From positions 1,178,001-1,242,000 of the forward strand of contig CAWIGP010000002.1 in the NCBI GenBank assembly GCA_963835735.1: 64,000 nucleotides of DNA. The letters are read 5' to 3'. The stretch comes from DASQMT01 sp963835735 (GTDB taxonomy: Bacteria; Actinomycetota; Thermoleophilia; Solirubrobacterales; Solirubrobacteraceae). Under the pieces are notes generated by a model. The model was not told the DNA's origin and ran no database searches. It saw only the letters and a list, made by a program, of their open reading frames with translations. Numbering within the stretch: position 1 is the stretch's first letter; each line of letters starts with the position of its first letter. This document shows positions 35,437-46,604 of this stretch, piece after piece. The position numbers and the translations under genes were made by a program.

Positions 35437-38078
35437 TCAGGCGGCGCCGGTCGGCGCGCCGGCCAGCAGCGGGATCTCGCCGGACAGGCCGGCGAGCGCG
35501 TCCCAGCGCCCCGCGTGCAGCGCGTCCATCACGCCGCCGACGTGGAAGCCGCGGTTGATCGCGGTGCGCACGGCCGCGACCTCGGCGGAGTAGCCGAGCA
35601 GGATCGCGCCGACGATCCGGCCGTCCTCGATCACCAGCTTGCGGTAGCGCCCGCCGTGCTCGGTGAGCGCGATCACCTCGTCGCCGGGCTGCTCCTCGAA
35701 GCGCCCGATCGACGTCAGCTCGATGCCGACGACCTTGAGCATCGTGAACGGGATCGAGCCGCGGTACTCCTTGTCGCCGCCGACCGCGTTGTCGGCCGCG
35801 ACCTCGGCCTGCTCGACCGCGACCGGCCACAGCCCGTGGACGCGGCCGGAGTGCTCGGCAACGTCGCCGGCGGCGAGGATCGAGTAGTCCTGCGTGCGCA
35901 TCCGCTCGTCGACCAGCACGCCGCGGTTGACCGCCAGGCCGGCGCTCCGGGCCAGCTCGGAGTTCGGCGCGATCCCGGCGGCGGCCAGGAACACGTCGGC
36001 TTCGACCCCGCGGCCGTCGGCCAGGTGCGCCATGCTCACGCGCCCGTTGCCCTCCAGCGCGGCCGTGTCGGCGCCGGTCAGCAGCTCGAGCCCGAGGCCG
36101 TCGAGGTAGCCGTGCAGGAGCGCGGAGGCGTGCGCGTCGAGCTGGCGCCGCAGCAGCCGGTCGCCGCGCTCGAGCACGGTCGTGCGCAGCCCGAGCTTGT
36201 GCAGCGCGTACGCGGCCTCCAGCCCCAGCAGGCCGCCGCCGGCCACGACCGCGCGGCGCGCGCCGTGGCGCTGGGCGAACGCGCGCAGGCCGAGCGCGTC
36301 GTCGGCGGTGCGCAGCACGAACGTCCCGGGTGAGCCGAAGCCGGGGATCGGCGGCACGAACGAGCGCGAGCCGGTCGCGAGGATCAGGCGGTCGTACGGG
36401 AGCGTCTCGCCGGTGCCGAGCTGCACCTGCTGGCGCAGCCGGTCGATCGCGCTCGCGCGCGTGTTCAGCCAGGCCGTGATCCCGTGCTCCTCGTACCAGC
36501 GGTCGGGGTTGAGGTAGAGGCCCTGCATCGCCGAGCGCCCGTAGATCAGCCGCCCGATGCCCATGCGGTTGTAGAGGTTGTGCGACTCCTCCGCCACGAT
36601 GTCGATCTGCGCGAGCGGGTGGCGCCGGCGCACGTGGTCGGCGGCGGTGACGCCGGCGATCCCGTTGCCGAGCACGACCACGCGCTCGATCGAGCGGTCA
36701 TAGCTGAAGCTCGCGATCCGCGAGAGCGAGAGCTTGGCCGGCTTCTCCGGCTCGAGCTTCATCGTCACCGGGCCCTGCACGCGCGCGCAGCACGCCATGC
36801 GCGTGTTGTCGGCGAAGCCGAGCCGGTCGAGCGTCGAGCGCTCGTCGTCGGAGATCGCCGGAGAGGTGCTCCATCCCGTCGGACACGCACACCGGGTCGG
36901 CGCCGCAGACGCCCATCCGGCAGCCGGACTCGATCGGCAGCCCGGCGGCCTCGGCGGCCTCGAGCAGCGTCATCCCGGGCTTGGCGACGACGTGCTTGCC
37001 CTCCGGCTCGAACGTGACCTCCGGCGCGCCGGCGTTGAGCGCGCGGTGCGACGCCATCGAGCGCCCCGCCGCGAGGTCGATCACCGGCTCGGCCGACGGC
37101 TTTGCCGGCGCGGCCTGGGCCGCGAACGCGCGCTCCTTCGCGTAGGTGCGCACGACCCAGCCGGCGGCGAGCGCGATCGCGGCCGCGCGGGCCGCCCACG
37201 TCGCCGGCTCCGGCCACGGCTCGCCGACGTACCAGTAGAACAGCGCGAACCCGGTCGCGCCGAACAGCGTCGTCAGCTTGTGGGTCGAGACCTTCAGCAG
37301 CGCGTCGAGCGCGAAGAAGATCGCGGTGCTCGCCGCCAGGTAGAGCGCGAGCTCCCCGTACAGCGTCGCGATCTCCTCCCCGCCGCGCGCCTCGGGCAGG
37401 TTGAAGAACGCGAGCACCAGACCCGGGAACGCGGCCGCGAACAGCTTGCGGTAGCCCGCTCCAGTGCGGGTCCGGGTCGTTGAGGTCGGCGAGGAACGCG
37501 ACCCTCGGGTTGAAGTCGTAACACGACTTCGTGCAGCCGACGCACGGCGTGCAGTGCGAGTTCGCGACGAGCTTGTACGGCGTCTGCCCGTACAGCCGCT
37601 GGATCGGGAGCAGCGGGCAGATCGACGAGCACCAGCCGCTCTTGCCCTTGAGCGCGACGCCGCCGACGAAGCCGCCGCCGAGCGCCCCGAGCAGCAGCAG
37701 CGCGCTCGCGGGCCCGGAGTCGTCGAGCCCGACCTTGCGCAGCGACACGAACACGATGAACAGGCCCGCGGCGATCACGAAGCCGTACTCCTTCAGCCAC
37801 GCGGGCGCGGTCAGCGCCTTGGAGAGGCCGAGCACGCGCGGGGTCTGGTTGGACGCCGAGAGCGGGCAGATGTTGCGCCACAGGCCGGGCGCGACGAGCC
37901 ACAGCAGCGGCAGCACCGGGATCACGAGCTTCCACAGCACGTAGAGCCCGTCGTCGGGGACGACGACGAGCGCCACGGCGAGGCCGATCGCGCCGAGCAG
38001 CGTGACGACGCGGATCGCCTGCCAGGCGCCGACCGGCAGCCGCGCGGGGATCTGCGTGTAGTTGGGGAACGCGGTCAT
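35437..38078 (-). CDS. membrane polyferredoxin / 2Fe-2S / FAD oxidoreductase fusion (frameshifted)
   Basis: About 880 residues after repair of shifts near 37457 and 36858. Part 1 (1-330) is membrane-bound, with NapH/NosR-like iron-sulfur motifs: NICPLSASNQTP, WCSSICPLLPIQRLYG, and a CxxCxxCxxxC cluster in HCTPCVGCTKSCYDFNP. Part 2 (about 345-430) is a 2Fe-2S ferredoxin (ESGCRMGVCGADPVC, RMACCARVQGP). Part 3 is an FAD/NAD reductase like the NirB or rubredoxin-reductase N-terminus (VVVLGNGIAGVTAADHV, LILATGSRSFVPPIPG, AAGDVAEHSG). It would pass electrons between NAD(P)H and a membrane partner. ATG 38078 overlaps the stop of the cyclic-nucleotide-binding gene. Confidence 0.8.
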
Positions 38079-38535
38079 CCCGTCCACCCCGGCGCGGCCG
38101 GCCGAGTCCGCGCAGGCGCGCGGCGAGACCGCGGCCGAGGTCGAGCAGGATCGCCCGGCCGAGGCGCGGGTCGCGGGCCGCGAGCGCCTCGTAGGCCTCC
38201 CAGCTCATGCGCGCCAGCTCGCCGTCGGTGCGCGCGATCAGCGTCACCGCGCGCGGCGCGTCGTCGAGGAAGGCTGCGACGCCGAGCACCGACGGCGCGA
38301 CCAGCTCGGCGCCGGTGTCCGCGACCGTCAGCCGGCCGTCGAGCAGGACGTAGAACGCGCGGTCGCGCTCGCCGGCCCGCAGCACGACGTCGCCCGGGTG
38401 GAAGCGCAGCGTCTCGGTCGCCGAGAGCACCGCGTCCCACTCGTCCATGCTCGCGCGCGGCAGGAAGCCGGGGTCGGGCGCCGGCTCGCGCGCGTGGCCG
38501 AGCGTCGGGTAGTCGAAGAAGGCGCTGGTGTCCAT
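38075..38535 (-). CDS. cyclic nucleotide-binding domain protein (frameshift near end)
   Basis: About 153 residues from ATG 38535. The CAP-like jelly roll has LRFHPGDVVLRAGERDRAFY, VLLDGRLTVADTGAEL and VLGVAAFLDDAPRAVTLIA, then a terminal helix; no DNA-binding domain is present. A shift near 38100 is needed to reach the TGA at 38075-38077, which overlaps the ATG of the redox gene; a different repair would instead fuse the two. The span length is not a multiple of three, consistent with an indel. It lies 8 bases after the Ser/Thr kinase gene, so it may link a nucleotide signal to the redox protein. Confidence 0.75.
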
Positions 38536-38543
38536 GTCTGCGG

Positions 38544-40587
38544 TCAGGGCTTGATCGCGCTGACGGTGTCGTCGGCGTGGTTGGTCACCCAGATCGCGCC
38601 CGCGCGTCGCCGTGATCCCGATCGGGTTGCGGCCGACCGGGATCGGCGCGCCGTCCACGCGGTTGGTGCGCGGGATCGATGCGCGTGACGGTGTTCGAGC
38701 TTGCTGTTGACGACCCACACCGATCCGAGCGCGGCGACGATCTCCTTCGGCTCCCGGCCGACCCGGATCGTCGCGACGACCTCGAACGTGTCGGGATCGA
38801 CGCGGGTCACGGTGTCGTCCTTGAGGTTGGAGACCCAGACGCCGCCGAAGCCCTCGGTGACGCCGCGGGCGCCCTCGCCGGTCGGGAGCGGTTCGCCCTC
38901 CACCTGCGCGCTGGCGATGTCGATCTTCGACAGCGTGCCGTCGCGGAAGTTCGTGACCCAGACCTTCGAGCCGACGTGGATGCCGATCGGGTGGTCGCCG
39001 ACGCCGATCGGGTCGCCGACCGCGACGGCCTGCGCGCGGTCGATCCGCTGCACGGTGTCGTCGCCGGTGTTCGCGACCCATGCGAGCTGCGGGCCGAGCG
39101 AGATGCCCTGCGCGTCCGTCGCCGACCGGGATCGTGGCCGTGGCCTGCAGCGTCGGCTCGCTCTCCAGCCGCTGGAGCGTGTCGCCGTCGGCGTCGACGA
39201 CCCACAGCGTGCCCTTGCCGGCGGTGACCTGGTCGGGGTTGTTGCCGACGGGCGACGGGGTCGCCGACGACGGCGTCCTTGTCGGCGTCGATGTGCCGCA
39301 GGGTGCCGTCCTTCGCGTGGGAGACGAAGACGTCCTTGCCGTCGGCGGTGATGCCGTCGGGGCCGTCGCCGACGGGGATCGTCGCGACCACCTGGGCGGG
39401 CGGGTCCGGCGTCGGCGTCGGCCGTGGGCGTGGCGGTCGGCGGGGGCGGCTCGCGCTTCTCGTCGCCGTCGAACACGCCGGCGGCGCCGAGCGCGGCGAT
39501 GCCGAGCGCCAGCAGCAGCACGAACGGCAGCGCGACGAGCAGCGCGATGCGGCGGCGGCGCGGCCAGCCGGCCGGTCCGTGCGCGACCGGCGGCGGCGTG
39601 TGCGCGGGCGGCGCGGTGCGCGCCGGAAGCCGAGGAGTCGGGCGGGAGCGTGCGCGGCGCGGGCGTGTCGGGCGGCGACGGCTCCTGCCGGGCCGCCTCG
39701 CCGGTGGCGACGCTGCCGACCGGTGCGGGCGCGACCTCGCCCTGCAGCGCGGCCCACGCGGCGCGCGCGAGATCGCCGGCGGACGCGTAGCGCTCCTCCG
39801 GCGCCTTCGCCATCGCCGTGCCGATCACGACGTCGAGCGCCGGCGGCACTCCCTGGGCCAGCGGGCTGGCGGCGGGCGCCGGGTCGTTGAGGTGCGCGTA
39901 CATCTTCGCCAGCTCGGAGTCGCGCGGGAACGGCGGCCGGCCGGTCAGCGCGTGGAACAGCATCGCGCCGAGCGCGTAGACGTCGGCGCGGGCGTCGGCA
40001 TGCTCGCCGCGGATCTGCTCGGGCGCGGCGAAGTCGGGCGTGCCGACGAAGTGGCCGGTGCGCGTGAAGCCGGCGCTGGCCGCGGCGTGCTTGGTCAGCC
40101 CGAAGTCGGTCAGGTAGGCGTGCTCCTCCCCCTCCTCCGCGATCAGCACGTTGGGCGGCTTGACGTCGCGGTGCACGAGCCCGCGGCGGTGCGCCGCGTC
40201 GAGCGCGCCGGCGACCTGCCAGATGATCCGCACCGCGCGCTCGGCGCCGAGCCCGCCGCGACTCGTCGACGAGCGAGCGCAGGTCGGTCCCCTCGACGTA
40301 GCGCATCGCGAGGTAGAGCACGCCGTCGGCCTCGCCGGTCTCGTAGATCGGCACGACGTTGGGGTGGTCGATCGAGGCGGCGAGCTGCGCCTCGGACTTG
40401 AAGCGGTTGCGGAAGTCGACGTTGTCGGCGAACTCGGCGGCGATCACCTTCAGCGCGACGGCTCGGTCGAGCCCGAGCTGGGTGGCGCGGTAGACGACGC
40501 CCATGCCGCCCTGGCCGGCGACGCCGTCGATCCGGTAGCTCGCCGAGGACCGTCCCCGATGTCCATGTGGTGGCTCGATGCGGTCAT
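38544..40587 (-). pseudogene. PknB-like Ser/Thr kinase with YVTN-type beta-propeller (about eight frameshifts)
   Basis: About 680 residues from ATG 40587. The kinase domain is complete in pieces: Gly-loop GQGGMGVVYRA, RAVALKVIAAE (Lys), LVHRDVKPPNVLI (catalytic loop), LTDFGLTKH (DFG), GTPDFAAPEQIRG. A Pro-rich linker and one membrane helix (LLLALGIAALGAAGVF) follow, then an extracellular six-blade-like repeat of WVVDADGDTLQRL / WVANTGDDTVQRI / WVTNFRDGTLSKI type. Apparent shifts near 40548, 40260, 39637, 39408, 39254, 39120, 38697 and 38615. Homology resumes after each, so errors in the sequence are likely, but real decay cannot be excluded. Heads the kinase-cNMP-redox unit. Confidence 0.75.
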
Positions 40588-40689
40588 GCCCCCAAGGACG
40601 GCGCCGCGCATTCCGGCGATCGCCTGATCTCCCGCGTCGCGTCGCGCGATGCGCGTTGCGTCTGACCCTCGCGCGCGCTGCGTACGTCG

Positions 40690-40695
40690 TACCGT
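40690..40695 (+). promoter_or_regulatory. putative -10 box (TACCGT), leaderless ABC gene
   Basis: TACCGT ends seven bases before ATG 40703. Same spacing as the other boxes in this window; no -35 is obvious. Confidence 0.4.
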
Positions 40696-40702
40696 GGAGC
40701 CG

Positions 40703-41372
40703 ATGGCCGTGGTCACCGCGCGCGGGCTGGTCCGGACCTTCGGGGAGGGCCGCGCCGCGCGGCGGGTGCTCGACGGCGCCGAGCTCGAGGTCGAGGCCGG
40801 CGAGATCGTCGCGGTGCTCGGGCGCTCGGGCTCCGGCAAGTCGACGCTGCTGCACGTGCTCGGCGGGCTCGACCGGCCCGAGGCCGGCGTCGTCGAGGTC
40901 GCGGGCGCGCGCGTGACCGGCGCCGGCGAGCGGCGGCTCTCGGCGCTGCGCCGCCGGCACATCGGCTTCGTGTTCCAGTTCTTCCACCTGCTGCCGGAGC
41001 TGACCGGCGAGGCGAACGTGCTGCTCGCGGGCCGCGTGCGCGGCGCCGACGCGGACGCGCTCGCGCGCGGGCGGGCGCTGGTCGATCGGCTCGGGCTCCG
41101 CCCCGTCGCGGGGTCGCTCCCGCACCAGCTGTCGGGCGGCGAGCAGCAGCGCTTCGCGATCGCCCGGGCGCTGGTGAACGACCCGGCGCTGCTGCTGGCC
41201 GACGAGCCGACCGGCAACCTCGACGTCGAGGCGGGCGCGGCCGTGCTGGCGCTGCTGCGCGAGCTGGCGGCGGAGGGGCGCGCGGTCGTGCTGGTGACGC
41301 ACGAGGCGACGCGCGGCGGCGATCGCCGACCGCGTGCTGCGGCTCGACGGCGGCCGGCTGGTGGCGGCGTGA
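40703..41372 (+). CDS. LolD/MacB-type ABC transporter ATP-binding protein (frameshift)
   Basis: About 223 residues from ATG 40703. ATPase of the MacB/FtsE/LolD group: Walker A GRSGSGKST, signature LSGGEQQRFAIARALV, Walker B LLLADEPTGNLD, H-loop VLVTHEA, and the group-typical FVFQFFHLLPELT. A shift near 41317 breaks the last helix; the repaired frame ends IADRVLRLDGGRLVAA with TGA at 41370-41372, overlapping the GTG of the permease. Divergent from the receptor kinase across about 115 bases. Confidence 0.85.
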
Positions 41373-43617
41373 TCCGACCGCGGACGCGCACCGTGCTCGC
41401 GGCGCTCGGGATCTTCGCCGCGTCGCTGGTCGTCGGCACCGCGGCGACCGTCGGCTACGGGCTCGCGACCGGCTTCGACCGCGCGGCGCGCGAGGCCGAC
41501 CTGCCGGACGTGATCGCGCGCTTCGACCGCGAGTCGCGCGAGACGGTCGACGAGCGCGTGCGCGCGCTGCCGAACCTCGCGGCGCGGTCCTACCGGCACG
41601 AGGAGAAGAACATCGGCCTGCGCGCCAACGGCCACGGCACGCGCAAGGGCGTCGTGCACATCGTGACCGGCGGGCGGCGCGGCTACGCGGTGACCGAGGG
41701 CCGCGACCTGCGAGGGCCCGACGAGGTGCTGGTGGAGCGCGGGCTGGCGCGCGAATGGGGGCTCGCGCCGGGGGACGGGATGGAGGTGTTCGGCGGTTGG
41801 GACGTGCGGATCGTGGGCGTCGCGCGTCGAGCCGGACAACGTCGCGTTCCCGCTGACGGTCACGCCGCGCATCTACACGTCGGAGTCGTCGTGGGACCAC
41901 CCGGTGTCGGTCAACCTCGCGCTGCTCTGGCTCGCCGACGCCGACCGCGCGGACATCACGCTCGACCCAGGCGCGGGCGACCTCGTTCGGCATCGGCAAC
42001 CTCGCGTTCGTCACGCGCGCGGGGATCGAGGTGCTGCTCGGCCAGGCGGCCGGGATCGTGATCGCGCTGCTGATCGCGTTCTCGCTCGTCGCGCTCGTGG
42101 CCGCGGGCACGATGCTGGCCGCCGGGGCGCAGGCCGAGGTCGCGCGGCGGCTGCCGACGTTCGGCGTGCGCCGCGCGCTCGGCTTCACGCCTGCGCGGCT
42201 GGCGGCCGGGCAGGCCGCGGAGGCCGCGCTGCTCGCGGCGCCGGCCGCCGCGCTCGGCCTGGGGGCGGGCGCGCTCGCGGTGGCCGGCCCGTCGGCCGCG
42301 CTGCTGGCGCAGCTCAACGAGCAGCCGCCGGGAGTCGCGCTCCTGCCCGTGCTCGCGGGCTGCCTGGTCGCCATCACGGCGCTCGTCACGGCCGCGGCGA
42401 CGTGGCCGGCCTGGCGCGCGGCGCGCCGCCCGCCGGCGGAGATCCTGCGCGGCGGCGACCTGGCCCGCGCCGCGGCGCCGGCGCCGCGGCAGCTCGACGC
42501 CGCCGCTCGCCGCCTCCCCGCGTCACGGCCTGCTCGCCACCGGCGCGCGCTTCGCGCTCGCCGCGCGCGGGCGCTACGCCGCCTCGGTCGCGACGATCGC
42601 CGTGTGCGCGGGCGTCGTCACGCTGATGCTCGCGCTCGCGGCGCTGCTCGAGCGGCTGCGCGACGACCCCGGCGCGATCGGCAAGCGCTACCAGCTCACG
42701 GTCCGGCTCAACCCGTTCGAGGTCGACGCGGTCAAGGCGATCCCCGGCGTCGCCGACGCCGCCGAGCGCTACCAGGCCGACGTGGCCGACTCGTTCCGGC
42801 TCGGCGAGCCGCTGCGGATGGTCGCCTACCCCGGCGACCACACGCGCTTCGAGGCGCCGCCGCTCGCCGAGGGCCGGCGGCTGCGCGGCCCCGGCGAGGT
42901 CGAGGTCGGCGTCGGGCTGGCCGACGCGCTCGGGCTGCGGCCGGGGGCGACGCTCGCCGTGCAGACCGCCGGCGGCGAGCGAGGCGCGCTTCCGCGTCGC
43001 GGGCGTCGTGCGCGCGCTCGAGCACGACGGCCGGATCGCGTACGCGCGCCCGGACCGGCTGCTCGCAGCCCAGCCGGACATCGGCTCGACGATCTCGGTC
43101 CGGCTCGACGCCGCGGCGCCGACCGCGCGCGCGGTCGAGCGCGAGCTCGAGGCGCTCGGCGCGCCGCCGCAAGCAGGTCGCCGGCGCGACGACGCGCAAC
43201 GCCGCGTTCCTCGGCGTGCTGGCGACCGTGCTGCGCGGGGTCGGGCTCGCCGTCGGGCTCGTCTGCCTGTACGCGCTGATCCAGGCGCTCGCGATGACGG
43301 CGCGGGAGCGTCGCGGCGCGGTCGCGCTGCTGCGCGCGGTCGGCGGCGACGCTCGCACGGTCGCGGCGGTCCTGGCCGGCGCGGCGCTGGCGGTCGCCGT
43401 CCCCGCCGCGCTGGCGGGCGTGCTGCTCGAGTGGCTCGTCTTCGGCCCGCTCGTGGCGCGGCTGGCTGCCGGCTTCGCCGACCTCCCGCTCGCCCCTACG
43501 GGCGGTCAGCTCGCGCTGGTGATCGGAGGCCTGCTCGCGCTCGCCGCGGCGGCGACGGCGCTCGTCGCCCGCCGGGCGATGCGCGAGCCGGTGATCGCGG
43601 GGCTGCGCGAGGAATGA
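41369..43617 (+). pseudogene. FtsX/MacB-type ABC permease (about five frameshifts)
   Basis: About 750 residues from GTG 41369, coupled to the ATPase by a GTGA overlap. Two FtsX units: a first helix TVLAALGIFAASLVVGTAAT, a large extracellular domain, three helices beginning IVIALLIAFSLVALVAAGTM, then a second unit and last helices AVALLRAVGGDARTVAAVL and LALVIGGLLALAAAATALVA. The frame moves near 41825, 41975, 42505, 42985 and 43170, yet coding resumes each time. Likely exports lipoproteins, lipids or peptides. Its TGA overlaps the ATG of the lipoprotein phosphoesterase, which might be a functional partner. Confidence 0.75.
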
Positions 43618-45054
43618 GGCGCGCGGCGATGACACGGGCGGCGGTGGCCGCGCTCGTCGCGGCCTCGCTGCTCGCTGCCTCGTGCGGCGGCGGCGACGCC
43701 GCGGTCCGCGCCGGCCGGCTCGACGCTCGACGCGACGCTCGTCGACCGTGACGGCGACGGCGCGCTGGAGCGCGGCCCGGGCGAGCCGCTGGTCGACCGG
43801 ACCGAGCTCGCTCCCGCCGCGCGGCCCGGCGCGGTCGTAGCCACCGTCGCCCAGATCACCGACGCGCACGTGCGCGACGAGGAGTCGCCGGCGCGCGTGC
43901 CGTTCCTCGACCGGCTCGGCGGCGTGTTCGCCTCCACCTTCCGCCCGCAGGAGGCGCTGAGCACGCAGGTGCTCGCCGCCGGCGTGCGCGCCGTCAACCG
44001 GCTCGGTCCCGATGCCACGTTCGTGACCGGCGACATCGTCGACTCGAACGCATCGGCCGAGCTCGACCAGGCGATCGCGGTGCTCGACGGCGGCGAGGTC
44101 GATCCCGACACCGGCGGGCCCGGCTACGACGGCGTCCAGGCCGCCGACGATCCCGACCCGCTCTTCTACCGCCCCGACCTCGACGCCCCGCGCCTTCCGG
44201 GCGCACTCGAGGACGCTCAGCGCCGCTTCCACTCGCCCGGGCTCGCCGCGCCCTGGTACCCCGCGCTCGGCAACCACGACCTGCTGGTCCAGGGCGAGAC
44301 GCCCGCCACGCCGCGGATCGACGCGTTCGCCACCGGGACGCGGATGATCGTCGGCCTCGACCCCGGGCTGCGGCCGGGCGAGGACGTCGACGCCGCGCAA
44401 GCGGTCGACGCGCTGCTCGCCGCCGGCGCGCCCGGCCGCAGCCTGGAGGTGCCCGCCGACCCGGACCGCCGCCACCTGACCGCCGCCGAGGTGATCGAGC
44501 GGCTCGGCCGCGCCCCCGCCGCCGGCTCGACGCTCGACTACGCCGTCGACCTCGGCCCGCGTGCCCGCGCGCTCGTGCTCGACACCGTCGACCGCGCCGG
44601 CGGCTCGCGCGGCCTGCTGCGCGCGTCGCAGCTGGAATGGCTGCGCGCCGAACTGGCCACCGCGCAGGGCCGAGCGCTGCTCGTGTTCAGCCACAACCCG
44701 CTCGACAACACGGCCGGCGGCGACGCCGCGCTGCGCATGCTCGACGCCACGCCGGGCGTCGTCGCCGTCATCGCCGGCAACTCGCACCGCAACCGCATAC
44801 GCCCGCGCCCCGAGGGCGGCTACTGGCAGATCAGCACGTCCTCGCTCGCCGACTTCCCGCAGCAGGCGCGCGCCCTGCGGATCCGCGAGACGCCCGGCGG
44901 CTACGCGCTGGAGACGTGGATGCTCGACCACGACGGCCGCGGGCTCGCGGGCGTCTCACGCGAGCTCGCGTTCCTCGACGCGCAGGGCGGCCGGCCGCAG
45001 GGGTTCGCGGGGGAGCGGGCCGATCGCAACGCGCGGCTGTTCGTCGCGCGCTGA
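43614..45054 (+). CDS. lipoprotein metallophosphoesterase (frameshift near start)
   Basis: About 480 residues. The N-terminus AAVAALVAASLLAASCGGG is a lipoprotein signal with a clear lipobox, so the enzyme is anchored outside the membrane. A shift near 43730 separates it from the body. Metal motifs of the calcineurin fold follow: ITDAHVRDEE, VTGDIVDSNA, LGNHDLLV, LLVFSHNPLDN and GNSHRNRI. An inserted helical region lies between the third and fourth motifs. ATG 43614 overlaps the permease stop (ATGA); a second ATG is at 43629. A perfect hairpin follows the stop. Confidence 0.85.
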
Positions 45055-45061
45055 GGAACTG

Positions 45062-45093
45062 CCGCCCTCCGGGCCCGCCGGCCCGGAGGGCGG
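45062..45093. terminator. bidirectional terminator hairpin
   Basis: CCGCCCTCCGGGCC, loop CGCC, then its exact complement: a perfect 14-bp stem between the convergent phosphoesterase and MFS genes. Confidence 0.75.
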
Positions 45094-45100
45094 AACTTGG

Positions 45101-46576
45101 CTACGCGACGGCCGCGGCGGGGGCGGCGTCGCCGCGCTGCGCGGCCTCGGCGTGCTCGCGGCTGTCGCGCGAGGAGATCAGCGTCGCGGCGAGGATCGCG
45201 CCGAGCACGGCGAACCCGGCGCCGACGAGGAACGCGATCTGGAAGCCCTCGGTGAGCGCGTTCGGCAGCGCGGCCGCAGCGCCGCCCGCGTCCACCATCA
45301 GCGAGTCGGTCCGTGAGTTCGCGATCGACGCGAGGATCGCCAGGCCGAGCGCGCCGCCGACCTGCTGCGACGTGTTGATCAGCCCGGAGGCGAGACCCGC
45401 CTCGTGCGCCGTGACCCCGCTGACCGCGGCGATCGTCATCGGCACGAACGCGAAGCCCAGCCCGACGGCCGCGAGCAGCGACGGGAACAGGATGTCGCCG
45501 ACGTACGTGCCGCCGACCTCGACCTGCGAGAACCAGACGAGTCCGATCGCGGTGAGCACGAGGCCTGTGATCAGGACCGGCTTGAAGCCGAACCGCGTCA
45601 CGAGCCCGGAGGCGACGCCGGCCGAGATGATGATCCCGACCGCCAGCGGCAGGTACGCGAGCCCGGCCTCGATCGCGCTGTAGCCGAGCACCTGCTGCAT
45701 GTACAGCGAGATGAAGAAGAACATCGAGAACAGGGACATCGCGATCAGCAGCCCGACGATGTTGATCCCGGTGATCGTCCGCCTGCGGAAGATCGCGAAC
45801 GGCACGAGCGGCGCCTTCGACCGCAGCTCGATGAAGATGAACGCCGCGATCAGCGCAAGCGCCGCGGCGCCGAGAGCGAGCGTCTGGCCCGAGAGCCAGC
45901 CCGCGTCGGTGGCGTCGACGAGCGTGTAGACGAGCAGCGACAGCCCGGCGGTTATCGACACGGCGCCCGCGATGTCGAACGCGCCCGACTCGTCGGTGCG
46001 GCTCTCGGGCAGCAGGCGCGGCGCGATGATCGCCGCCGCGATGCCGATCGGCACGTTGACCCACAGGACCCACTCCCAACCTGCGTACTCGGTCAGGATG
46101 CCGCCGAGCAGCACGCCGGCGGCGCCGCCGGAACCGGCGACCGCGCCCCAGACGCCCATCGCCTTGTTGCGCTCGGCGCCCTCCGTGAACATCACGGTGA
46201 CGAGCGAGAGCGCGGCCGGCGAGAGCAGCGCGGCGCCGAGGCCCTGGACCGCGCGTGCCGCGATCAGCATGCCGGGCGAGCTGGCGAAACCACCGGCCAG
46301 CGATGCGAGCGCGAACAGGATCAGGCCGTACGTGAACATGCGGCGCCGGCCGATCAGGTCGGCCATGCGGCCGCCGAGCAGCAGGAAGCCGCCGAAGAAG
46401 AGCGTGTACGCGTTGACGACCCAGGACAGGTCGCCCTGCGAGAAGTCGAGGTCGGTGCCGATCGACGGAAGGGCCACGTTCACGATGGCCGCGTCGAGCA
46501 CGACGACGAACTGGGCCGCTGCCAGCAGCGCGAGCGCGAGCCATTTCTTGTCCTGCGGATACGACTGTGGTGACAC
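45101..46576 (-). CDS. DHA2-type MFS drug exporter
   Basis: 491 residues, 14 predicted membrane helices, proton-driven multidrug efflux (EmrB/QacA group). Signatures: VVLDAAIVNVALPSIGTDL in helix 1, GRMADLIGRRRMFTYGL in loop 2-3 (motif A), RAVQGLGAALLSPAALSLV (motif B), and GVLLGGILTEYAGWEWVLW (motif C). It begins at GTG 46576, with GGAGG in the leader. Divergent from a TetR gene; two identical-half-site palindromes in the 105-base gap indicate repression by that TetR. A TTGACC on the minus strand (46629-46634) may be its -35. Confidence 0.93.
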   Translation of the reverse strand: MSPQSYPQDKKWLALALLAAAQFVVVLDAAIVNVALPSIGTDLDFSQGDLSWVVNAYTLFFGGFLLLGGRMADLIGRRRMFTYGLILFALASLAGGFASSPGMLIAARAVQGLGAALLSPAALSLVTVMFTEGAERNKAMGVWGAVAGSGGAAGVLLGGILTEYAGWEWVLWVNVPIGIAAAIIAPRLLPESRTDESGAFDIAGAVSITAGLSLLVYTLVDATDAGWLSGQTLALGAAALALIAAFIFIELRSKAPLVPFAIFRRRTITGINIVGLLIAMSLFSMFFFISLYMQQVLGYSAIEAGLAYLPLAVGIIISAGVASGLVTRFGFKPVLITGLVLTAIGLVWFSQVEVGGTYVGDILFPSLLAAVGLGFAFVPMTIAAVSGVTAHEAGLASGLINTSQQVGGALGLAILASIANSRTDSLMVDAGGAAAALPNALTEGFQIAFLVGAGFAVLGAILAATLISSRDSREHAEAAQRGDAAPAAAVA

Positions 46577-46604
46577 TGGGGAGGTCCTCCAGAAAGAGAA
46601 AAGT

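Noticed and set aside
40600..41872. Minus-strand frame continuing the kinase upstream to 41872
   Set aside because: Lies opposite the ABC ATPase and permease; no kinase-like sequence before the Gly-loop and ATG 40587 is available.
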